Below are positions 54,354-63,226 of a DNA stretch of 64,000 bases, one piece after another. The notes below the pieces were generated by a model. That model did not search any database. It had not been told where the DNA came from and saw only the letters and a list, made by a program, of their open reading frames with translations. Every line of letters begins with the position of its first letter. Position 1 is the stretch's first letter. Made by a program: the position numbers and the translations under genes. The stretch comes from Enterobacteriaceae bacterium 4M9 (GTDB taxonomy: Bacteria; Pseudomonadota; Gammaproteobacteria; Enterobacterales; Enterobacteriaceae): assembly GCA_010092695.1 (NCBI GenBank), contig JAADJJ010000001.1, forward strand, positions 124,001 to 188,000. Direction: 5' to 3'.

Positions 54354-55070
54354 CTATTCTGCCAGCGCCGCTTTTTGCGACGAGACAATGGAATCTATTC
54401 CTCCACGGGCCAAATCCAGCAGCGTGAGGAGCTCTTCATGGGTAAACGGCTCGCCTTCTGCCGTGCCCTGCACTTCAATGATGCGACCGTCTTCGGTCAT
54501 CACCACGTTCATATCCGTTTCAGCCGCGGAATCTTCGATATATTCCAGATCGCACACCGCTTCGCCACCGACAATGCCTACGGACACGGCGGCCACCATG
54601 CCTTTCATTGGGCTGGTTTTCAGCTTACCGCTGGCCACCAGACCGTTGAGCGCATCGGCCAGCGCCACGCAGGCACCGGTGATTGACGCCGTACGAGTAC
54701 CGCCATCGGCCTGAATCACGTCGCAATCCAGCGTGATGGTGAATTCGCCCAGCGCTTTCAGGTCAACGGCAGCGCGCAGCGCACGTGCGATAAGGCGCTG
54801 GATTTCCATGGTGCGGCCACCCTGTTTGCCCTTTGCCGCTTCGCGGGCGTTACGGGTGTGGGTAGAGCGCGGCAACATGCCGTATTCGGCGGTTATCCAG
54901 CCCTGGCCCTGGCCTTTAAGAAAGCGCGGCACACTTTCTTCCACGCTTGCCGTGCACAGCACTTTGGTTTCACCAAACTCGACCAGCACGGAGCCTTCAG
55001 CGTGTTTTGTATAGTGACGTGTCAGGGTGAGAGGACGCACCTGTTCGGCGCTACGGCCTGATGGACGCAT
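54354..55070 (-). CDS. rph: ribonuclease PH, intact
   Basis: RNase PH is the phosphorolytic exonuclease that trims tRNA 3' ends. The 238-residue protein is full length (MRPSGRSAEQVRPLTLTR to the end), with the phosphate-site Arg in GGRTMEIQRLIARALR and Asp in LDCDVIQADGGTRTASI. Many K-12 strains carry an rph frameshift that lowers pyrE expression; this allele does not. Leader for the pyrE attenuator. Confidence 0.97.
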   Translation of the reverse strand: MRPSGRSAEQVRPLTLTRHYTKHAEGSVLVEFGETKVLCTASVEESVPRFLKGQGQGWITAEYGMLPRSTHTRNAREAAKGKQGGRTMEIQRLIARALRAAVDLKALGEFTITLDCDVIQADGGTRTASITGACVALADALNGLVASGKLKTSPMKGMVAAVSVGIVGGEAVCDLEYIEDSAAETDMNVVMTEDGRIIEVQGTAEGEPFTHEELLTLLDLARGGIDSIVSSQKAALAE

Positions 55071-55194
55071 AGGGAAAGCTCCTGCTTAAATCGAGTGTGG
55101 CTGCGCATTATACGGACTTCAGGACCATATGCCTATCCTGCCAGGCCCACGCTAGCTATAATCCCTCATCCGCATCCAAAAAATGGGTATTACT

Positions 55195-56058
55195 ATGATC
55201 CGCAGCATGACAGCCTACGCCCGGCGAGAAATCAAGGGTGAATGGGGCAGCGCCTCCTGGGAGCTACGTTCGGTAAACCAACGCTATCTCGAAACCTATT
55301 TCCGTATGCCGGAGCAGTTCCGCAGCCTGGAGCCCGTGGTTCGCGAGCGGATTCGTAACCGTCTGACGCGCGGTAAAGTGGAGTGCAACCTGCGTTTTGA
55401 GCCGGACCCGCGCGCCCGCACCTCGCTGTTGCTCAACGAAGAGCTGGCTAAACAGCTGGTACAGGCAGCCAACTGGGTAAAACTTCAGAGCGATGAAGGT
55501 GAAATTAACCCGGTGGATATCCTGCGCTGGCCTGGCGTGATGGCGGCTGAAGAGCAGGATCTGGATGCTATTGCCGCAGAGATTCTCGCAGCCCTGGATG
55601 GCACGCTTGACGACTTCGTCGTCGCACGTGAAACCGAAGGTCAGGCGCTGAAGTCACTGATTGAGCAACGTCTTGAAGGCGTGAGCAGCGAAGTCGCTAA
55701 AGTGCGCGCCCAGCTGCCGGACGTGATTAAGTGGCAACGTGAACGCCTGGTCACAAAGCTTGAAGAAGCGCAGGTACAGCTTGAAAACAACCGCCTGGAG
55801 CAGGAACTGGTGCTGATGGCACAGCGCCTGGACGTAGCCGAAGAACTGGACCGGCTGGATGCTCACGTGAAAGAAACTTACAACATTCTGAAGAAAAAAG
55901 AGGCGGTTGGCCGCCGACTGGACTTCATGATGCAGGAGTTTAACCGCGAGTCGAACACGCTGGCTTCTAAATCCATTAATGCCGATATCACCAACTCCGC
56001 GATTGAGTTGAAGGTGCTGATTGAGCAGATGCGCGAGCAAATCCAGAATATCGAGTAA
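55195..56058 (+). CDS. yicC: YicC family endoribonuclease
   Basis: The 287-residue protein matches E. coli YicC over its length, from MIRSMTAYARREIKGEWG to the conserved C-terminal half (GRRLDFMMQEFNRESNTLAS). YicC was recently shown to be an endoribonuclease acting with PNPase in RNA decay. The ATG at 55195 is conserved; a start four codons upstream is not. Divergent from rph. Confidence 0.94.
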   Translation: MIRSMTAYARREIKGEWGSASWELRSVNQRYLETYFRMPEQFRSLEPVVRERIRNRLTRGKVECNLRFEPDPRARTSLLLNEELAKQLVQAANWVKLQSDEGEINPVDILRWPGVMAAEEQDLDAIAAEILAALDGTLDDFVVARETEGQALKSLIEQRLEGVSSEVAKVRAQLPDVIKWQRERLVTKLEEAQVQLENNRLEQELVLMAQRLDVAEELDRLDAHVKETYNILKKKEAVGRRLDFMMQEFNRESNTLASKSINADITNSAIELKVLIEQMREQIQNIE

Positions 56059-56080
56059 CGAATCAACAAGACTCACAATA

Positions 56081-56106
56081 AGCCCGCCACGTTGCGGGCT
56101 TTTTTA
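56081..56106 (+). terminator. terminator after yicC
   Basis: AGCCCGC and GCGGGCT pair around CACGTT and are followed by TTTTTTA. Confidence 0.85.
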
Positions 56107-56808
56107 TTAATGTGGCGTTCATAAGATATAGCGACCTCAGTGGCTTCAGCCCTGAGAGGTGTATTTTCGCTGAAAACGCCAGCGCATCGCCCTCATCATC
56201 TTCTCTCTGGAAAAGTGCTGTATGGCGTTGTTTCTGTTTAGCGGCATCATTGATTGTGCGTTGATTATCATGAAAAAATCAGGAAAACCTCTGCAAGAAT
56301 GCACCCTTTAACACTAAATCGATAACTCAAATAAGTATTTACTTAATATCACCATGAATTATTGACTGACATTTTTAATTGCAATAATATCCCTCAAAAG
56401 GTCAAAGCAAAAAAACGAATAACCTGCATTTTATTAGCACATCGCCTAATTAAAAACATAAGAACTGCTCATTTTTCAAATACACTGAGCAGCCATTACC
56501 AAAAAATCGCCCTCGTAATAAATAACCCTGAATAGGTAGTTAATAACGCAAGAGCAGTAAACTATAAAAAAACATCCAGTGCAGGCCAGATTCACCCTTT
56601 GCACAAATAGTAGTGAACCAACGGGAAACCCTACATTATTCTCATGGAAGAGAGGTCGTTTTGATAAAGCTGCGAACTTACCCACGTCTAAACCATCTGA
56701 AAAATCAGCAAAAATTGCCCTATTGATTTCACGGTAGTGTTGTTTACGAGGCATCTTGCGTCCTCACAGCCATAAAAATCGTCGTTAAAGCCTACAATTT
56801 TATTTTTC
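56107..56808. other. AT-rich gap (about 700 bp) in the K-12 dinD position
   Basis: The segment is far richer in A+T than its neighbours. The only frame of note is on the reverse strand, 56476-56754 (92 codons, from MPRKQHYREINRAIFADFSD), with no family I recognise. Its second half looks non-coding, so it could be a gene remnant. A 7-bp hairpin CTGCTCA/TGAGCAG lies at 56465-56492. The region probably also acts as a long leader for the next gene. Confidence 0.4.
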
Positions 56809-56826
56809 AAATACAGGACTGTATTT
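56809..56826. promoter_or_regulatory. perfect dyad upstream of the inverse autotransporter
   Basis: AAATACAG-GA-CTGTATTT is an 18-base near-continuous palindrome ending 29 bases before the start codon. It is too compact for a stable RNA hairpin, so a DNA operator is more likely. It is not a LexA box, in which CTG and CAG are in the opposite order and spaced by ten. Confidence 0.5.
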
Positions 56827-56855
56827 GTTTTCTTCAGGGATGGTCATTAATCACC

Positions 56856-59800
56856 ATGATTAATAATACGATTTTACTTAACAAAAAATACGGACTGATC
56901 TTCATATTCCTGGCCAGTACCAGGGCCACCGCTGAAGGCCCCTCGGCAGCGCCACCGGACGCGTTATCCGTCAGAGAAAGTGTTTCACAGGCGCTCTGGT
57001 CTTCGCAGCAGCAGGACGAGGAAGCCGCCATGCACAAACGCGCCAGCGCAGGTGCAAAACTTGCGCAAGTACTGGGTCAGGATGCCAGCACTGAACGCAT
57101 GGGTGCGGTGGGCGGCAATCTGGCTTCCGGTTTTTTCAGCTCTGCCCTACAGCAAAGCCTCTCTTCCTTTGGTACCGCGCGGGTCAGGCTCAATTTAAGT
57201 AGCGCGCAGCTTGATGGAAGCGAATTTGATTTCCTGCTGCCGCTAAGCGAGAACCACAACAACCTCTTTTTTACCCAGACAGGTATCCGCCGCATTGATG
57301 ACAGAACCATGGCGAATGTAGGCCTTGGGTACCGCATCTGGCCTACAGATAGCATGATGTTGGGTTCCAACCTGTTTTATGACTACGATATCAGCCGCAA
57401 ACATAAACGCCTTGGTGCCGGGCTGGAATACGCAAGGGACTTTTTCCGCCTGTCCACCAACGGCTATTTCCGCCTGAGTGACTGGAAAAGCTCACCAGAT
57501 TTTGCCGATTACCATGAACGTGTAGCGAACGGTTTCGATATCCGCACCGAAGCCTGGCTCCCTGCTTTACCACAGCTTGGCGGCAAGCTCGCCTGGACCC
57601 GGTTTTACGGCGATCAGGTCGGCATTTTTGGCCCTGATGACCTGCAAAAAGACCCACAGCTACTGACCGTGGGCGTGGATTATACGCCAGTCCCTCTGGC
57701 GGGCGTGTCGCTGCAAAAAACCATCAATACGCGTGGCGGCCATGATGAGTTCTCTGTGGCGCTCAACCTCTCGTGGCAGCTTGGGCTGCCGCTTAAGACA
57801 CAGCTCGATCCTGAGCGGGTCCGTTTTAACCGCACCCTTGCTGGCTCACGTTACGATCTGGTGGATCGCAATAACGTTATCGTGCTGGAATATAAAAAAG
57901 ACCGCCTGTTCTCCGTCCCGGCTAAACAGCGCGTTGCCGGAACTGAAAACGCCCGCCTTGCGCTAAACCTTGATATCACCTCACGCTATACCGTTACCGG
58001 CATTAGTTGGCAGGGTAGCGACTACTTTGCCGCAGGCGGCGATGTAGTATTCGAAAATAACGGCTATGTGCTGGTATTGCCGGAATGGCGAGAAACCGCC
58101 GCCAACCGCTATCAGCTTGAAGGCCGGGCCATTGATGCGAAGGGCAACCTCTCCCCCGCCTTTAATATTGAGATTGACGTGCTGGCAATGGATATTAAAA
58201 TTTCCCTGGCAGGCGATCTGAAAGGCGAAGAGGGGCAATCATTGCCCTTGGGGTTAAACGCCCGAACCGAAAAAGCCATTGGCAAAGTCGAATGGGATGC
58301 GCCCGAATTCCTGGCGGCTGGCGGGAAGTTTGTGCAGACCCGCACTGCCCAAAGCGATGGTTACAGCCTCAACTACAACGCCGTGCTGCCGCCTTATCAG
58401 CCAGACGGAAAAAATGAATATGCGCTACGGGTAAAGGTTACCGACAGTGAAGGTAACGTCTCCAATACCGCAGAGGCGAAAATCGTCGTTGAGCCACGTT
58501 CGGTGGTGCTGACGCTGCCGCCGACTATCTCCGGTAATGAAGGCGAACGTATTAAGCTGCCACTCAAGGTCGATGCAAAAACGGCAATCACCTCACTTGA
58601 CTGGGAAGCACCTGATTTTATTGCCCGTGGCGGCAGCATCAGCGTGGAAAATGACACCGTATGGTTAACCTTACCGGCCTGGTCACAGAACAGCGTAAAC
58701 GAATTCGCAATTACCCTGACTGCCACCGACGACCAGAATCACCGCTCAGCGTCAGTGACAACGCAGGTCTCGGTGTCTTCCGCCAGCATCAGTTTTACGC
58801 TTGAAGATAGCGTTGCAGGCGTATCGGGCGAGGAGATAACGCTATCTCCGCAGGCCAGCGCTCAGGCGGGTATCGACAGGATTGAGTGGCAGGCAGACGC
58901 CTTTTTCAGCGCCGGTGGCAAAGTGACCTCAAACGGGAAAAATGGGTATAGCCTCTCATTACCTTTATGGAAAAAAGACAGCGATAACCGTTATACCCTG
59001 CGAGCTACCGCGTGGGATACCCAGGGACGCTCCTCTGCCACACTGAGCATGACGGTTGAAGTGCGTCCGGCTGTTATTACGGTAACGGCGCCTCAAACGC
59101 TTGAAGGCACTGAACTGGCAACGCTTGAGGCCACGATGAGTGTTGCATCAGAGAACACTACCGTTAGCGAATTACACTTTAGCGCTGAAGCGTTCTTTGC
59201 AGCCGGCGGCAAAGTCACCGGCTCGGTACCGAATTACCACGTCATTCTGCCCGCCTGGCAAGCGGACGGCAGTAACCGCTATGCCATTTTGGTGACCGGC
59301 AAGGACGCACAAGGCAACGCTAGCGAGCCCGTTACTGTAGAAGTGACGGTTAGCCAGGCCCCCCTTACGCTGAGCGCTGAAAGCGGTGTCACGGGCGTTG
59401 AGGGAAGTACGGCCGTGGTCACGCCAACCGTGGAGAGCCTGTACGGCATCGCGCGCTATGAGATTGAGGCGCCGGCATTTAAAAGCGCGGGTGGCGCAGT
59501 TGAACAGAAGGACGGCGTTTTCCACCTGACGCTGCCAGGTTATGAGATTGGGGGTGAAAACCGTTATCCCGTAACCGTGCGCGCCGTGGATAAAAAAGGG
59601 ATGGTCTCCGCGCCACTTGAACTCAATGTTGTCGTAACCACCCGGCTGCTTAATACCAGCGGGCAGTGTTCTGTCGTCGGCGGTGGCAGCGGCTATGAGG
59701 GGCAAATTGACAAGGCAAGCGTGGATTATCAGGAAGCGCGGGATTACGCCACACTGAAAGCGCTTACCGATAGCGGTGCCCGCTACATTTACATCCCCGG

Positions 59801-60701
59801 CGATGCCGAAATTGAAATTCCAATGGTGCAAAGCGCGCTGTTTGTTAAAAGCGGCACCACCATATTCAGCGATCGTGGCATAAACGGCAGCGAAGGCGCG
59901 CGCCTGAACGTTTCTTACATTGACGAGCAGGTCTATAAGTTCCCGGTTATCGTGATGGACAGCAATACCCGCATGTCCGGTATTCGCTATGAAGGCCCTT
60001 ATAAGGGCACCACAACCGAGAACACCACTATCGGCATTCAGACGGTATCTGGCAGCAAGAATATTGAAGTGGATAACATGGAGATGTGGGGCTGGCCGTG
60101 GGCCGCCGTCAGCGTTAAAAACACCGCTAACGTGCGAGTTCACCACAGTTTTATCCATAGCAATATCAAATCAGGTCTGGGCTATGGCGTGGTAACGCAA
60201 AATGGCAACGCCACGGCGGAGATAGCCTGTAATGTGTTTGACAGTAACCGCCACGCCATTGCAGGTAGCGGTCAGTCTGGTGAAGGCTATGCGGCACACC
60301 ATAACCTGGTTTTGAATAACGGCGAGCGCGGCGCTTACCACCAGTTTGATATGCATATGTTTGCCGCTCAAAACATTGCCGGTGCGTTTATGGATATAAC
60401 TCAAAACTGGTTTGATTTTGGCCGCTACGGCACCAGTAACCGCTCATCAATCGGCGTGCGCGGGCAACCAGAGCGCGGGCCGATTACTGTAACGGACAAC
60501 TGGTTCAGCCAGGACTGGGTGGTAGGCTCCCAGCGCGCGGTGGCAGGAGAATACGGCACCTGGGTACCGACTGAGGAGTCTATCCTTGCAACCAACCAGT
60601 TCAACGTGAGCATGGACTACCTTAATAAAGGCAACCAACAGTGCGTGATTGACTGGCTGAGCTACAGCCAAAGCGTGAACTGCTATAGCGTCAATCGCTG
60701 A
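56856..60701 (+). CDS. intimin/invasin-type inverse autotransporter with a C-terminal right-handed beta-helix
   Basis: This 1281-residue surface protein has a short signal peptide (about 12-26, FIFLASTRATA). An intimin-type beta-barrel follows at about 80-345 (FFSSALQQSLSSFGTARV, GYRIWPTDSMMLGSNLFYDYD, AGLEYARDFFRLSTNGYFRL). Six tandem Ig-like repeats of 94-97 residues cover about 358-930; each has an AxxFxxxGG block and an LPxW...NRY block. Residues about 938-1281 form a right-handed beta-helix, with SNRHAIAGSG, GYAAHHNLV and HQFDMHM motifs. All four clear C-terminal cysteines (938, 1125, 1263, 1276) are in that domain. There is no LysM or C-type-lectin-like tip. The ribosome site is weak and far (AGGGA, 15 bases). 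Likely an adhesin, possibly a glycan-acting enzyme. Confidence 0.85.
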   Translation: MINNTILLNKKYGLIFIFLASTRATAEGPSAAPPDALSVRESVSQALWSSQQQDEEAAMHKRASAGAKLAQVLGQDASTERMGAVGGNLASGFFSSALQQSLSSFGTARVRLNLSSAQLDGSEFDFLLPLSENHNNLFFTQTGIRRIDDRTMANVGLGYRIWPTDSMMLGSNLFYDYDISRKHKRLGAGLEYARDFFRLSTNGYFRLSDWKSSPDFADYHERVANGFDIRTEAWLPALPQLGGKLAWTRFYGDQVGIFGPDDLQKDPQLLTVGVDYTPVPLAGVSLQKTINTRGGHDEFSVALNLSWQLGLPLKTQLDPERVRFNRTLAGSRYDLVDRNNVIVLEYKKDRLFSVPAKQRVAGTENARLALNLDITSRYTVTGISWQGSDYFAAGGDVVFENNGYVLVLPEWRETAANRYQLEGRAIDAKGNLSPAFNIEIDVLAMDIKISLAGDLKGEEGQSLPLGLNARTEKAIGKVEWDAPEFLAAGGKFVQTRTAQSDGYSLNYNAVLPPYQPDGKNEYALRVKVTDSEGNVSNTAEAKIVVEPRSVVLTLPPTISGNEGERIKLPLKVDAKTAITSLDWEAPDFIARGGSISVENDTVWLTLPAWSQNSVNEFAITLTATDDQNHRSASVTTQVSVSSASISFTLEDSVAGVSGEEITLSPQASAQAGIDRIEWQADAFFSAGGKVTSNGKNGYSLSLPLWKKDSDNRYTLRATAWDTQGRSSATLSMTVEVRPAVITVTAPQTLEGTELATLEATMSVASENTTVSELHFSAEAFFAAGGKVTGSVPNYHVILPAWQADGSNRYAILVTGKDAQGNASEPVTVEVTVSQAPLTLSAESGVTGVEGSTAVVTPTVESLYGIARYEIEAPAFKSAGGAVEQKDGVFHLTLPGYEIGGENRYPVTVRAVDKKGMVSAPLELNVVVTTRLLNTSGQCSVVGGGSGYEGQIDKASVDYQEARDYATLKALTDSGARYIYIPGDAEIEIPMVQSALFVKSGTTIFSDRGINGSEGARLNVSYIDEQVYKFPVIVMDSNTRMSGIRYEGPYKGTTTENTTIGIQTVSGSKNIEVDNMEMWGWPWAAVSVKNTANVRVHHSFIHSNIKSGLGYGVVTQNGNATAEIACNVFDSNRHAIAGSGQSGEGYAAHHNLVLNNGERGAYHQFDMHMFAAQNIAGAFMDITQNWFDFGRYGTSNRSSIGVRGQPERGPITVTDNWFSQDWVVGSQRAVAGEYGTWVPTEESILATNQFNVSMDYLNKGNQQCVIDWLSYSQSVNCYSVNR

Positions 60702-60709
60702 CAAAGACA

Positions 60710-60736
60710 CGCCGCTCTGACAAAGCGGCGCTTTTT
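60710..60736 (+). terminator. terminator after the inverse autotransporter
   Basis: CGCCGCT and AGCGGCG pair around CTGACAA, then CTTTTTAT follows, nine bases after the stop. The remaining bases up to yicG are AT-rich and should hold the yicG promoter. Confidence 0.85.
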
Positions 60737-60924
60737 ATATAAGGAAATCCTCAAATAACTTATGATTAGCGAAAGAACAAAACCAATTAAAAGTGTTTAA
60801 TATCAATTCATTAAATACAAAATCAGATTAATACAGCTAATCATCGCCCTTCACCTTAAAAAAACTCAATCGAGCCTTCCCGAACAAGTCGCTACCCTGC
60901 CGTCCTTACTTTTCAGGGGCTATC

Positions 60925-61542
60925 ATGCTGTTACATACCCTTTATCTGATTGGCATTACCGCTGAGGCAATGACTGGCGCACTGGCCGCAGGTCGTCGCC
61001 GTATGGATACCTTTGGCGTCATCATTATCGCCACAGCCACTGCGCTGGGCGGCGGCTCGGTGCGTGACATACTGCTGGGGCATTATCCGCTGGGTTGGGT
61101 AAAGCACCCTGAATACGTCATTATTGTTGCCTGTGCCGCCGTGCTCACAACCGTTGCCGCCCCCGTAATGCCGCATCTGCGCCGCCTGTTTCTAATTCTT
61201 GATGCGCTCGGCCTTGTCGTTTTTTCTATCATCGGCGCGCAAATTGCGCTGGATATGGGGCACGGCCCGGTCATCGCCTGCATTGCGGCCGTCACGACCG
61301 GGGTTTTTGGCGGCGTGCTGCGCGACATGTTCTGCAAGCGCATTCCGCTGGTTTTTCAGAAGGAACTGTACGCGGGCGTATCGTTTGCAGCCGCCGTGCT
61401 GTATATCGCGCTCCAGCAGGCGGTGAACAATCATGACGTTGTTGTTATTTCAACGCTGTTGTTTGGTTTTACCGCACGCCTGCTGGCACTGCGCTTTCGC
61501 CTGGGGCTGCCGGTGTTCCACTATAATCACTCGTCGCATTAA
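60925..61542 (+). CDS. yicG: TRIC/UPF0126 family inner-membrane protein YicG
   Basis: The 205-residue protein has about seven membrane helices in two repeated halves with glycine-rich kinks (GGGSVRDILLGHYP and GVFGGVLRDMFCKRIP), typical of bacterial TRIC/UPF0126 channels. It matches E. coli YicG throughout. Its 3' end overlaps the convergent ligB frame by 74 bases. Confidence 0.93.
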   Translation: MLLHTLYLIGITAEAMTGALAAGRRRMDTFGVIIIATATALGGGSVRDILLGHYPLGWVKHPEYVIIVACAAVLTTVAAPVMPHLRRLFLILDALGLVVFSIIGAQIALDMGHGPVIACIAAVTTGVFGGVLRDMFCKRIPLVFQKELYAGVSFAAAVLYIALQQAVNNHDVVVISTLLFGFTARLLALRFRLGLPVFHYNHSSH

Positions 61543-63226
61543 TGGATGACTCTGGCGCAAACCCGGCCACACCGTTTCGACCAAGCCACCTTACAAGCTC
61601 GGTGACGTCACGACGCTCAATAAACGCCATCATTGCCTTCGCACGTCCTGGCCCGGTTCCCGGCAGGCGCATCCACTGGCGCTCATCGCGCGCCACAATC
61701 TGGCGCCAGTGGCTATCCGGCAACACAGCCAGCGTCTGTTGCGATAACGGTGCTCCCAGCGCCTGTAGCCAGCGCTGAAACGGCATACGGCGCGTCTTAT
61801 CAAACTGGTGCCACAGCTGGCGCGCTCGCGCGGGTGAAAACCCCGGTGTCTCGCGCAGCGCCTGTGGTGACAATGCCAGCCAGGAAAACACATGCTCGAA
61901 ACGGTGTGTGTCGTGCAACGCACGCCAACCCGCAGCACCCAGCCCGCGAATATCCAGCACCGCTGAAGACCCCAGCCAGTTCAGATGCGCCATAAAGGCA
62001 TCCCTACAATTTTGCGCATACCACAGGCAGCCCGAAGTTTGCCGCTCAGGCGGCTGCGGTTTTTCACGTTGTTTAACGCGCCAGACCACGTGATTAACAC
62101 GTGGGATCCCCTGTCCGGCCAGGCTGATACTCACCTGGTCGCCAGGCGCAATATCAAGCTCATGCCAGCGCCGCAGTGAGCCAACATTCACACGGCTCAC
62201 GCGTTTGTCATCCAGCTGTACCGACTCAAGCAGCAACACGACCGAGACGTTACCGGTACGGCCACGGTTAAAGAGTACATCCCGCACCTCGGCCACCTGC
62301 TCAACAGGTGGATACTTCCAGGCGGCCCGCCACTCGCCCTGGCCCGGACGCCACGCGCGGGCTGGAGGCTGCTGTGCCTGCTGGATAATTATGCCGTCCG
62401 TCACAAAGGGCAGGGGCGAGGTCAGCCAGCGTTCGCGCAGCGTTGCAACTTCATCGACACGGTCCACGGCAACCGACCAGTTGTGCACAAACCTGAATCC
62501 GGCGGCATCAAGCGCCTGTAACCGGGCCTGCATCTCCTGCGGTCCCTCAGGCCAGGCCCAGATAAAGACCGCAATCTGGTTTTCAATGCCGCTTGCCTCA
62601 CGCCGCATCATAGCGCCTGCCACCTTTGAGCGAGCGTTGATGCCGCCTGCCTCTCGCTGAACATGTGCCTCACGTAGCCAGAACAACTCTCCCTGCAAGA
62701 CGCTGTTAGCCAACGGGCCTGCTACCTGCTGAGGCACCAGAGGTAAACGCGCCACCTGCGCCGTCCAGTCTTCGCCCTGAATGCCGTCTCCGCGGCTGAT
62801 TGCCTGTACCAGGCTGCCATTGCGATACACCAGCGTCACCGCCACACCATCGACTTTAGGCTGCACCCATAGCCCGCGTCGTCCGTGCATCCATGCACTA
62901 AGCGCTGTGCTATCTCGCAGCTTTTTCACGCCCGTATGCGCAACCGGATGAGCCAACCCGCCACGGCCTGGTAAACGTGTGGGCGGCTCGTTTTCATCTT
63001 TACCCAGGCAACGCTGCCAGCGCACGAGCCGCTCGCGCAGCCCGTCATACACCTCATCATTCACCCGACTTTCTCCCTGCTGGAAATAGGCGCGATCCCA
63101 GTCTGTAAGCTGTGCCTCCAGCCGCGCTATCTCCTGGCGTAATTCGCCCTCAGGCTTGTCCAGGCAAACCGCCTGCACGCCAGCGCACAGTCCCAGTAGC
63201 GCCAGCAATACGCCTTTTCTCCACAT
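61469..63226 (-). CDS. ligB: NAD+-dependent DNA ligase LigB, with an extended C-terminus
   Basis: LigB is the accessory NAD-dependent ligase of enterics. The 585 residues have the adenylation lysine at 124 (VQPKVDGVAVTL), the SRGDGIQGEDW motif, GINARSKVAG, an OB-fold and helix-hairpin-helix region (GLGAAGWRALHDTHRFEHV). As in E. coli LigB there is no zinc finger-plus-BRCT tail, and the N-terminus looks like a signal peptide (LLALLGLCAGVQAVC). E. coli LigB stops at the equivalent of GFAP; here about 25 low-complexity residues follow and overlap yicG. Confidence 0.92.
   Translation of the reverse strand: MWRKGVLLALLGLCAGVQAVCLDKPEGELRQEIARLEAQLTDWDRAYFQQGESRVNDEVYDGLRERLVRWQRCLGKDENEPPTRLPGRGGLAHPVAHTGVKKLRDSTALSAWMHGRRGLWVQPKVDGVAVTLVYRNGSLVQAISRGDGIQGEDWTAQVARLPLVPQQVAGPLANSVLQGELFWLREAHVQREAGGINARSKVAGAMMRREASGIENQIAVFIWAWPEGPQEMQARLQALDAAGFRFVHNWSVAVDRVDEVATLRERWLTSPLPFVTDGIIIQQAQQPPARAWRPGQGEWRAAWKYPPVEQVAEVRDVLFNRGRTGNVSVVLLLESVQLDDKRVSRVNVGSLRRWHELDIAPGDQVSISLAGQGIPRVNHVVWRVKQREKPQPPERQTSGCLWYAQNCRDAFMAHLNWLGSSAVLDIRGLGAAGWRALHDTHRFEHVFSWLALSPQALRETPGFSPARARQLWHQFDKTRRMPFQRWLQALGAPLSQQTLAVLPDSHWRQIVARDERQWMRLPGTGPGRAKAMMAFIERRDVTELVRWLGRNGVAGFAPESSINATSDYSGTPAAPGESAVPAGVR

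Noticed and set aside
54354..55070. K-12-type rph frameshift
   Set aside because: The frame is open through to the normal end, giving 238 residues, so the gene is intact.
56476..56754. 92-codon reverse frame in the AT-rich gap as a possible small gene or dinD remnant
   Set aside because: It shows no resemblance to DinD that I can recall and the second half reads as random AT-rich sequence; kept only as part of the gap.
56809..56826. LexA box upstream of the inverse autotransporter, as at dinD
   Set aside because: LexA sites read CTG-N10-CAG; this dyad reads CAG-GA-CTG, so half-sites are in the wrong order and spacing.
59172..60158. 328-codon reverse frame opposite the inverse autotransporter
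   Set aside because: Its His/Asn/Ala-rich translation is typical of antisense shadow, and the sense frame is well supported.
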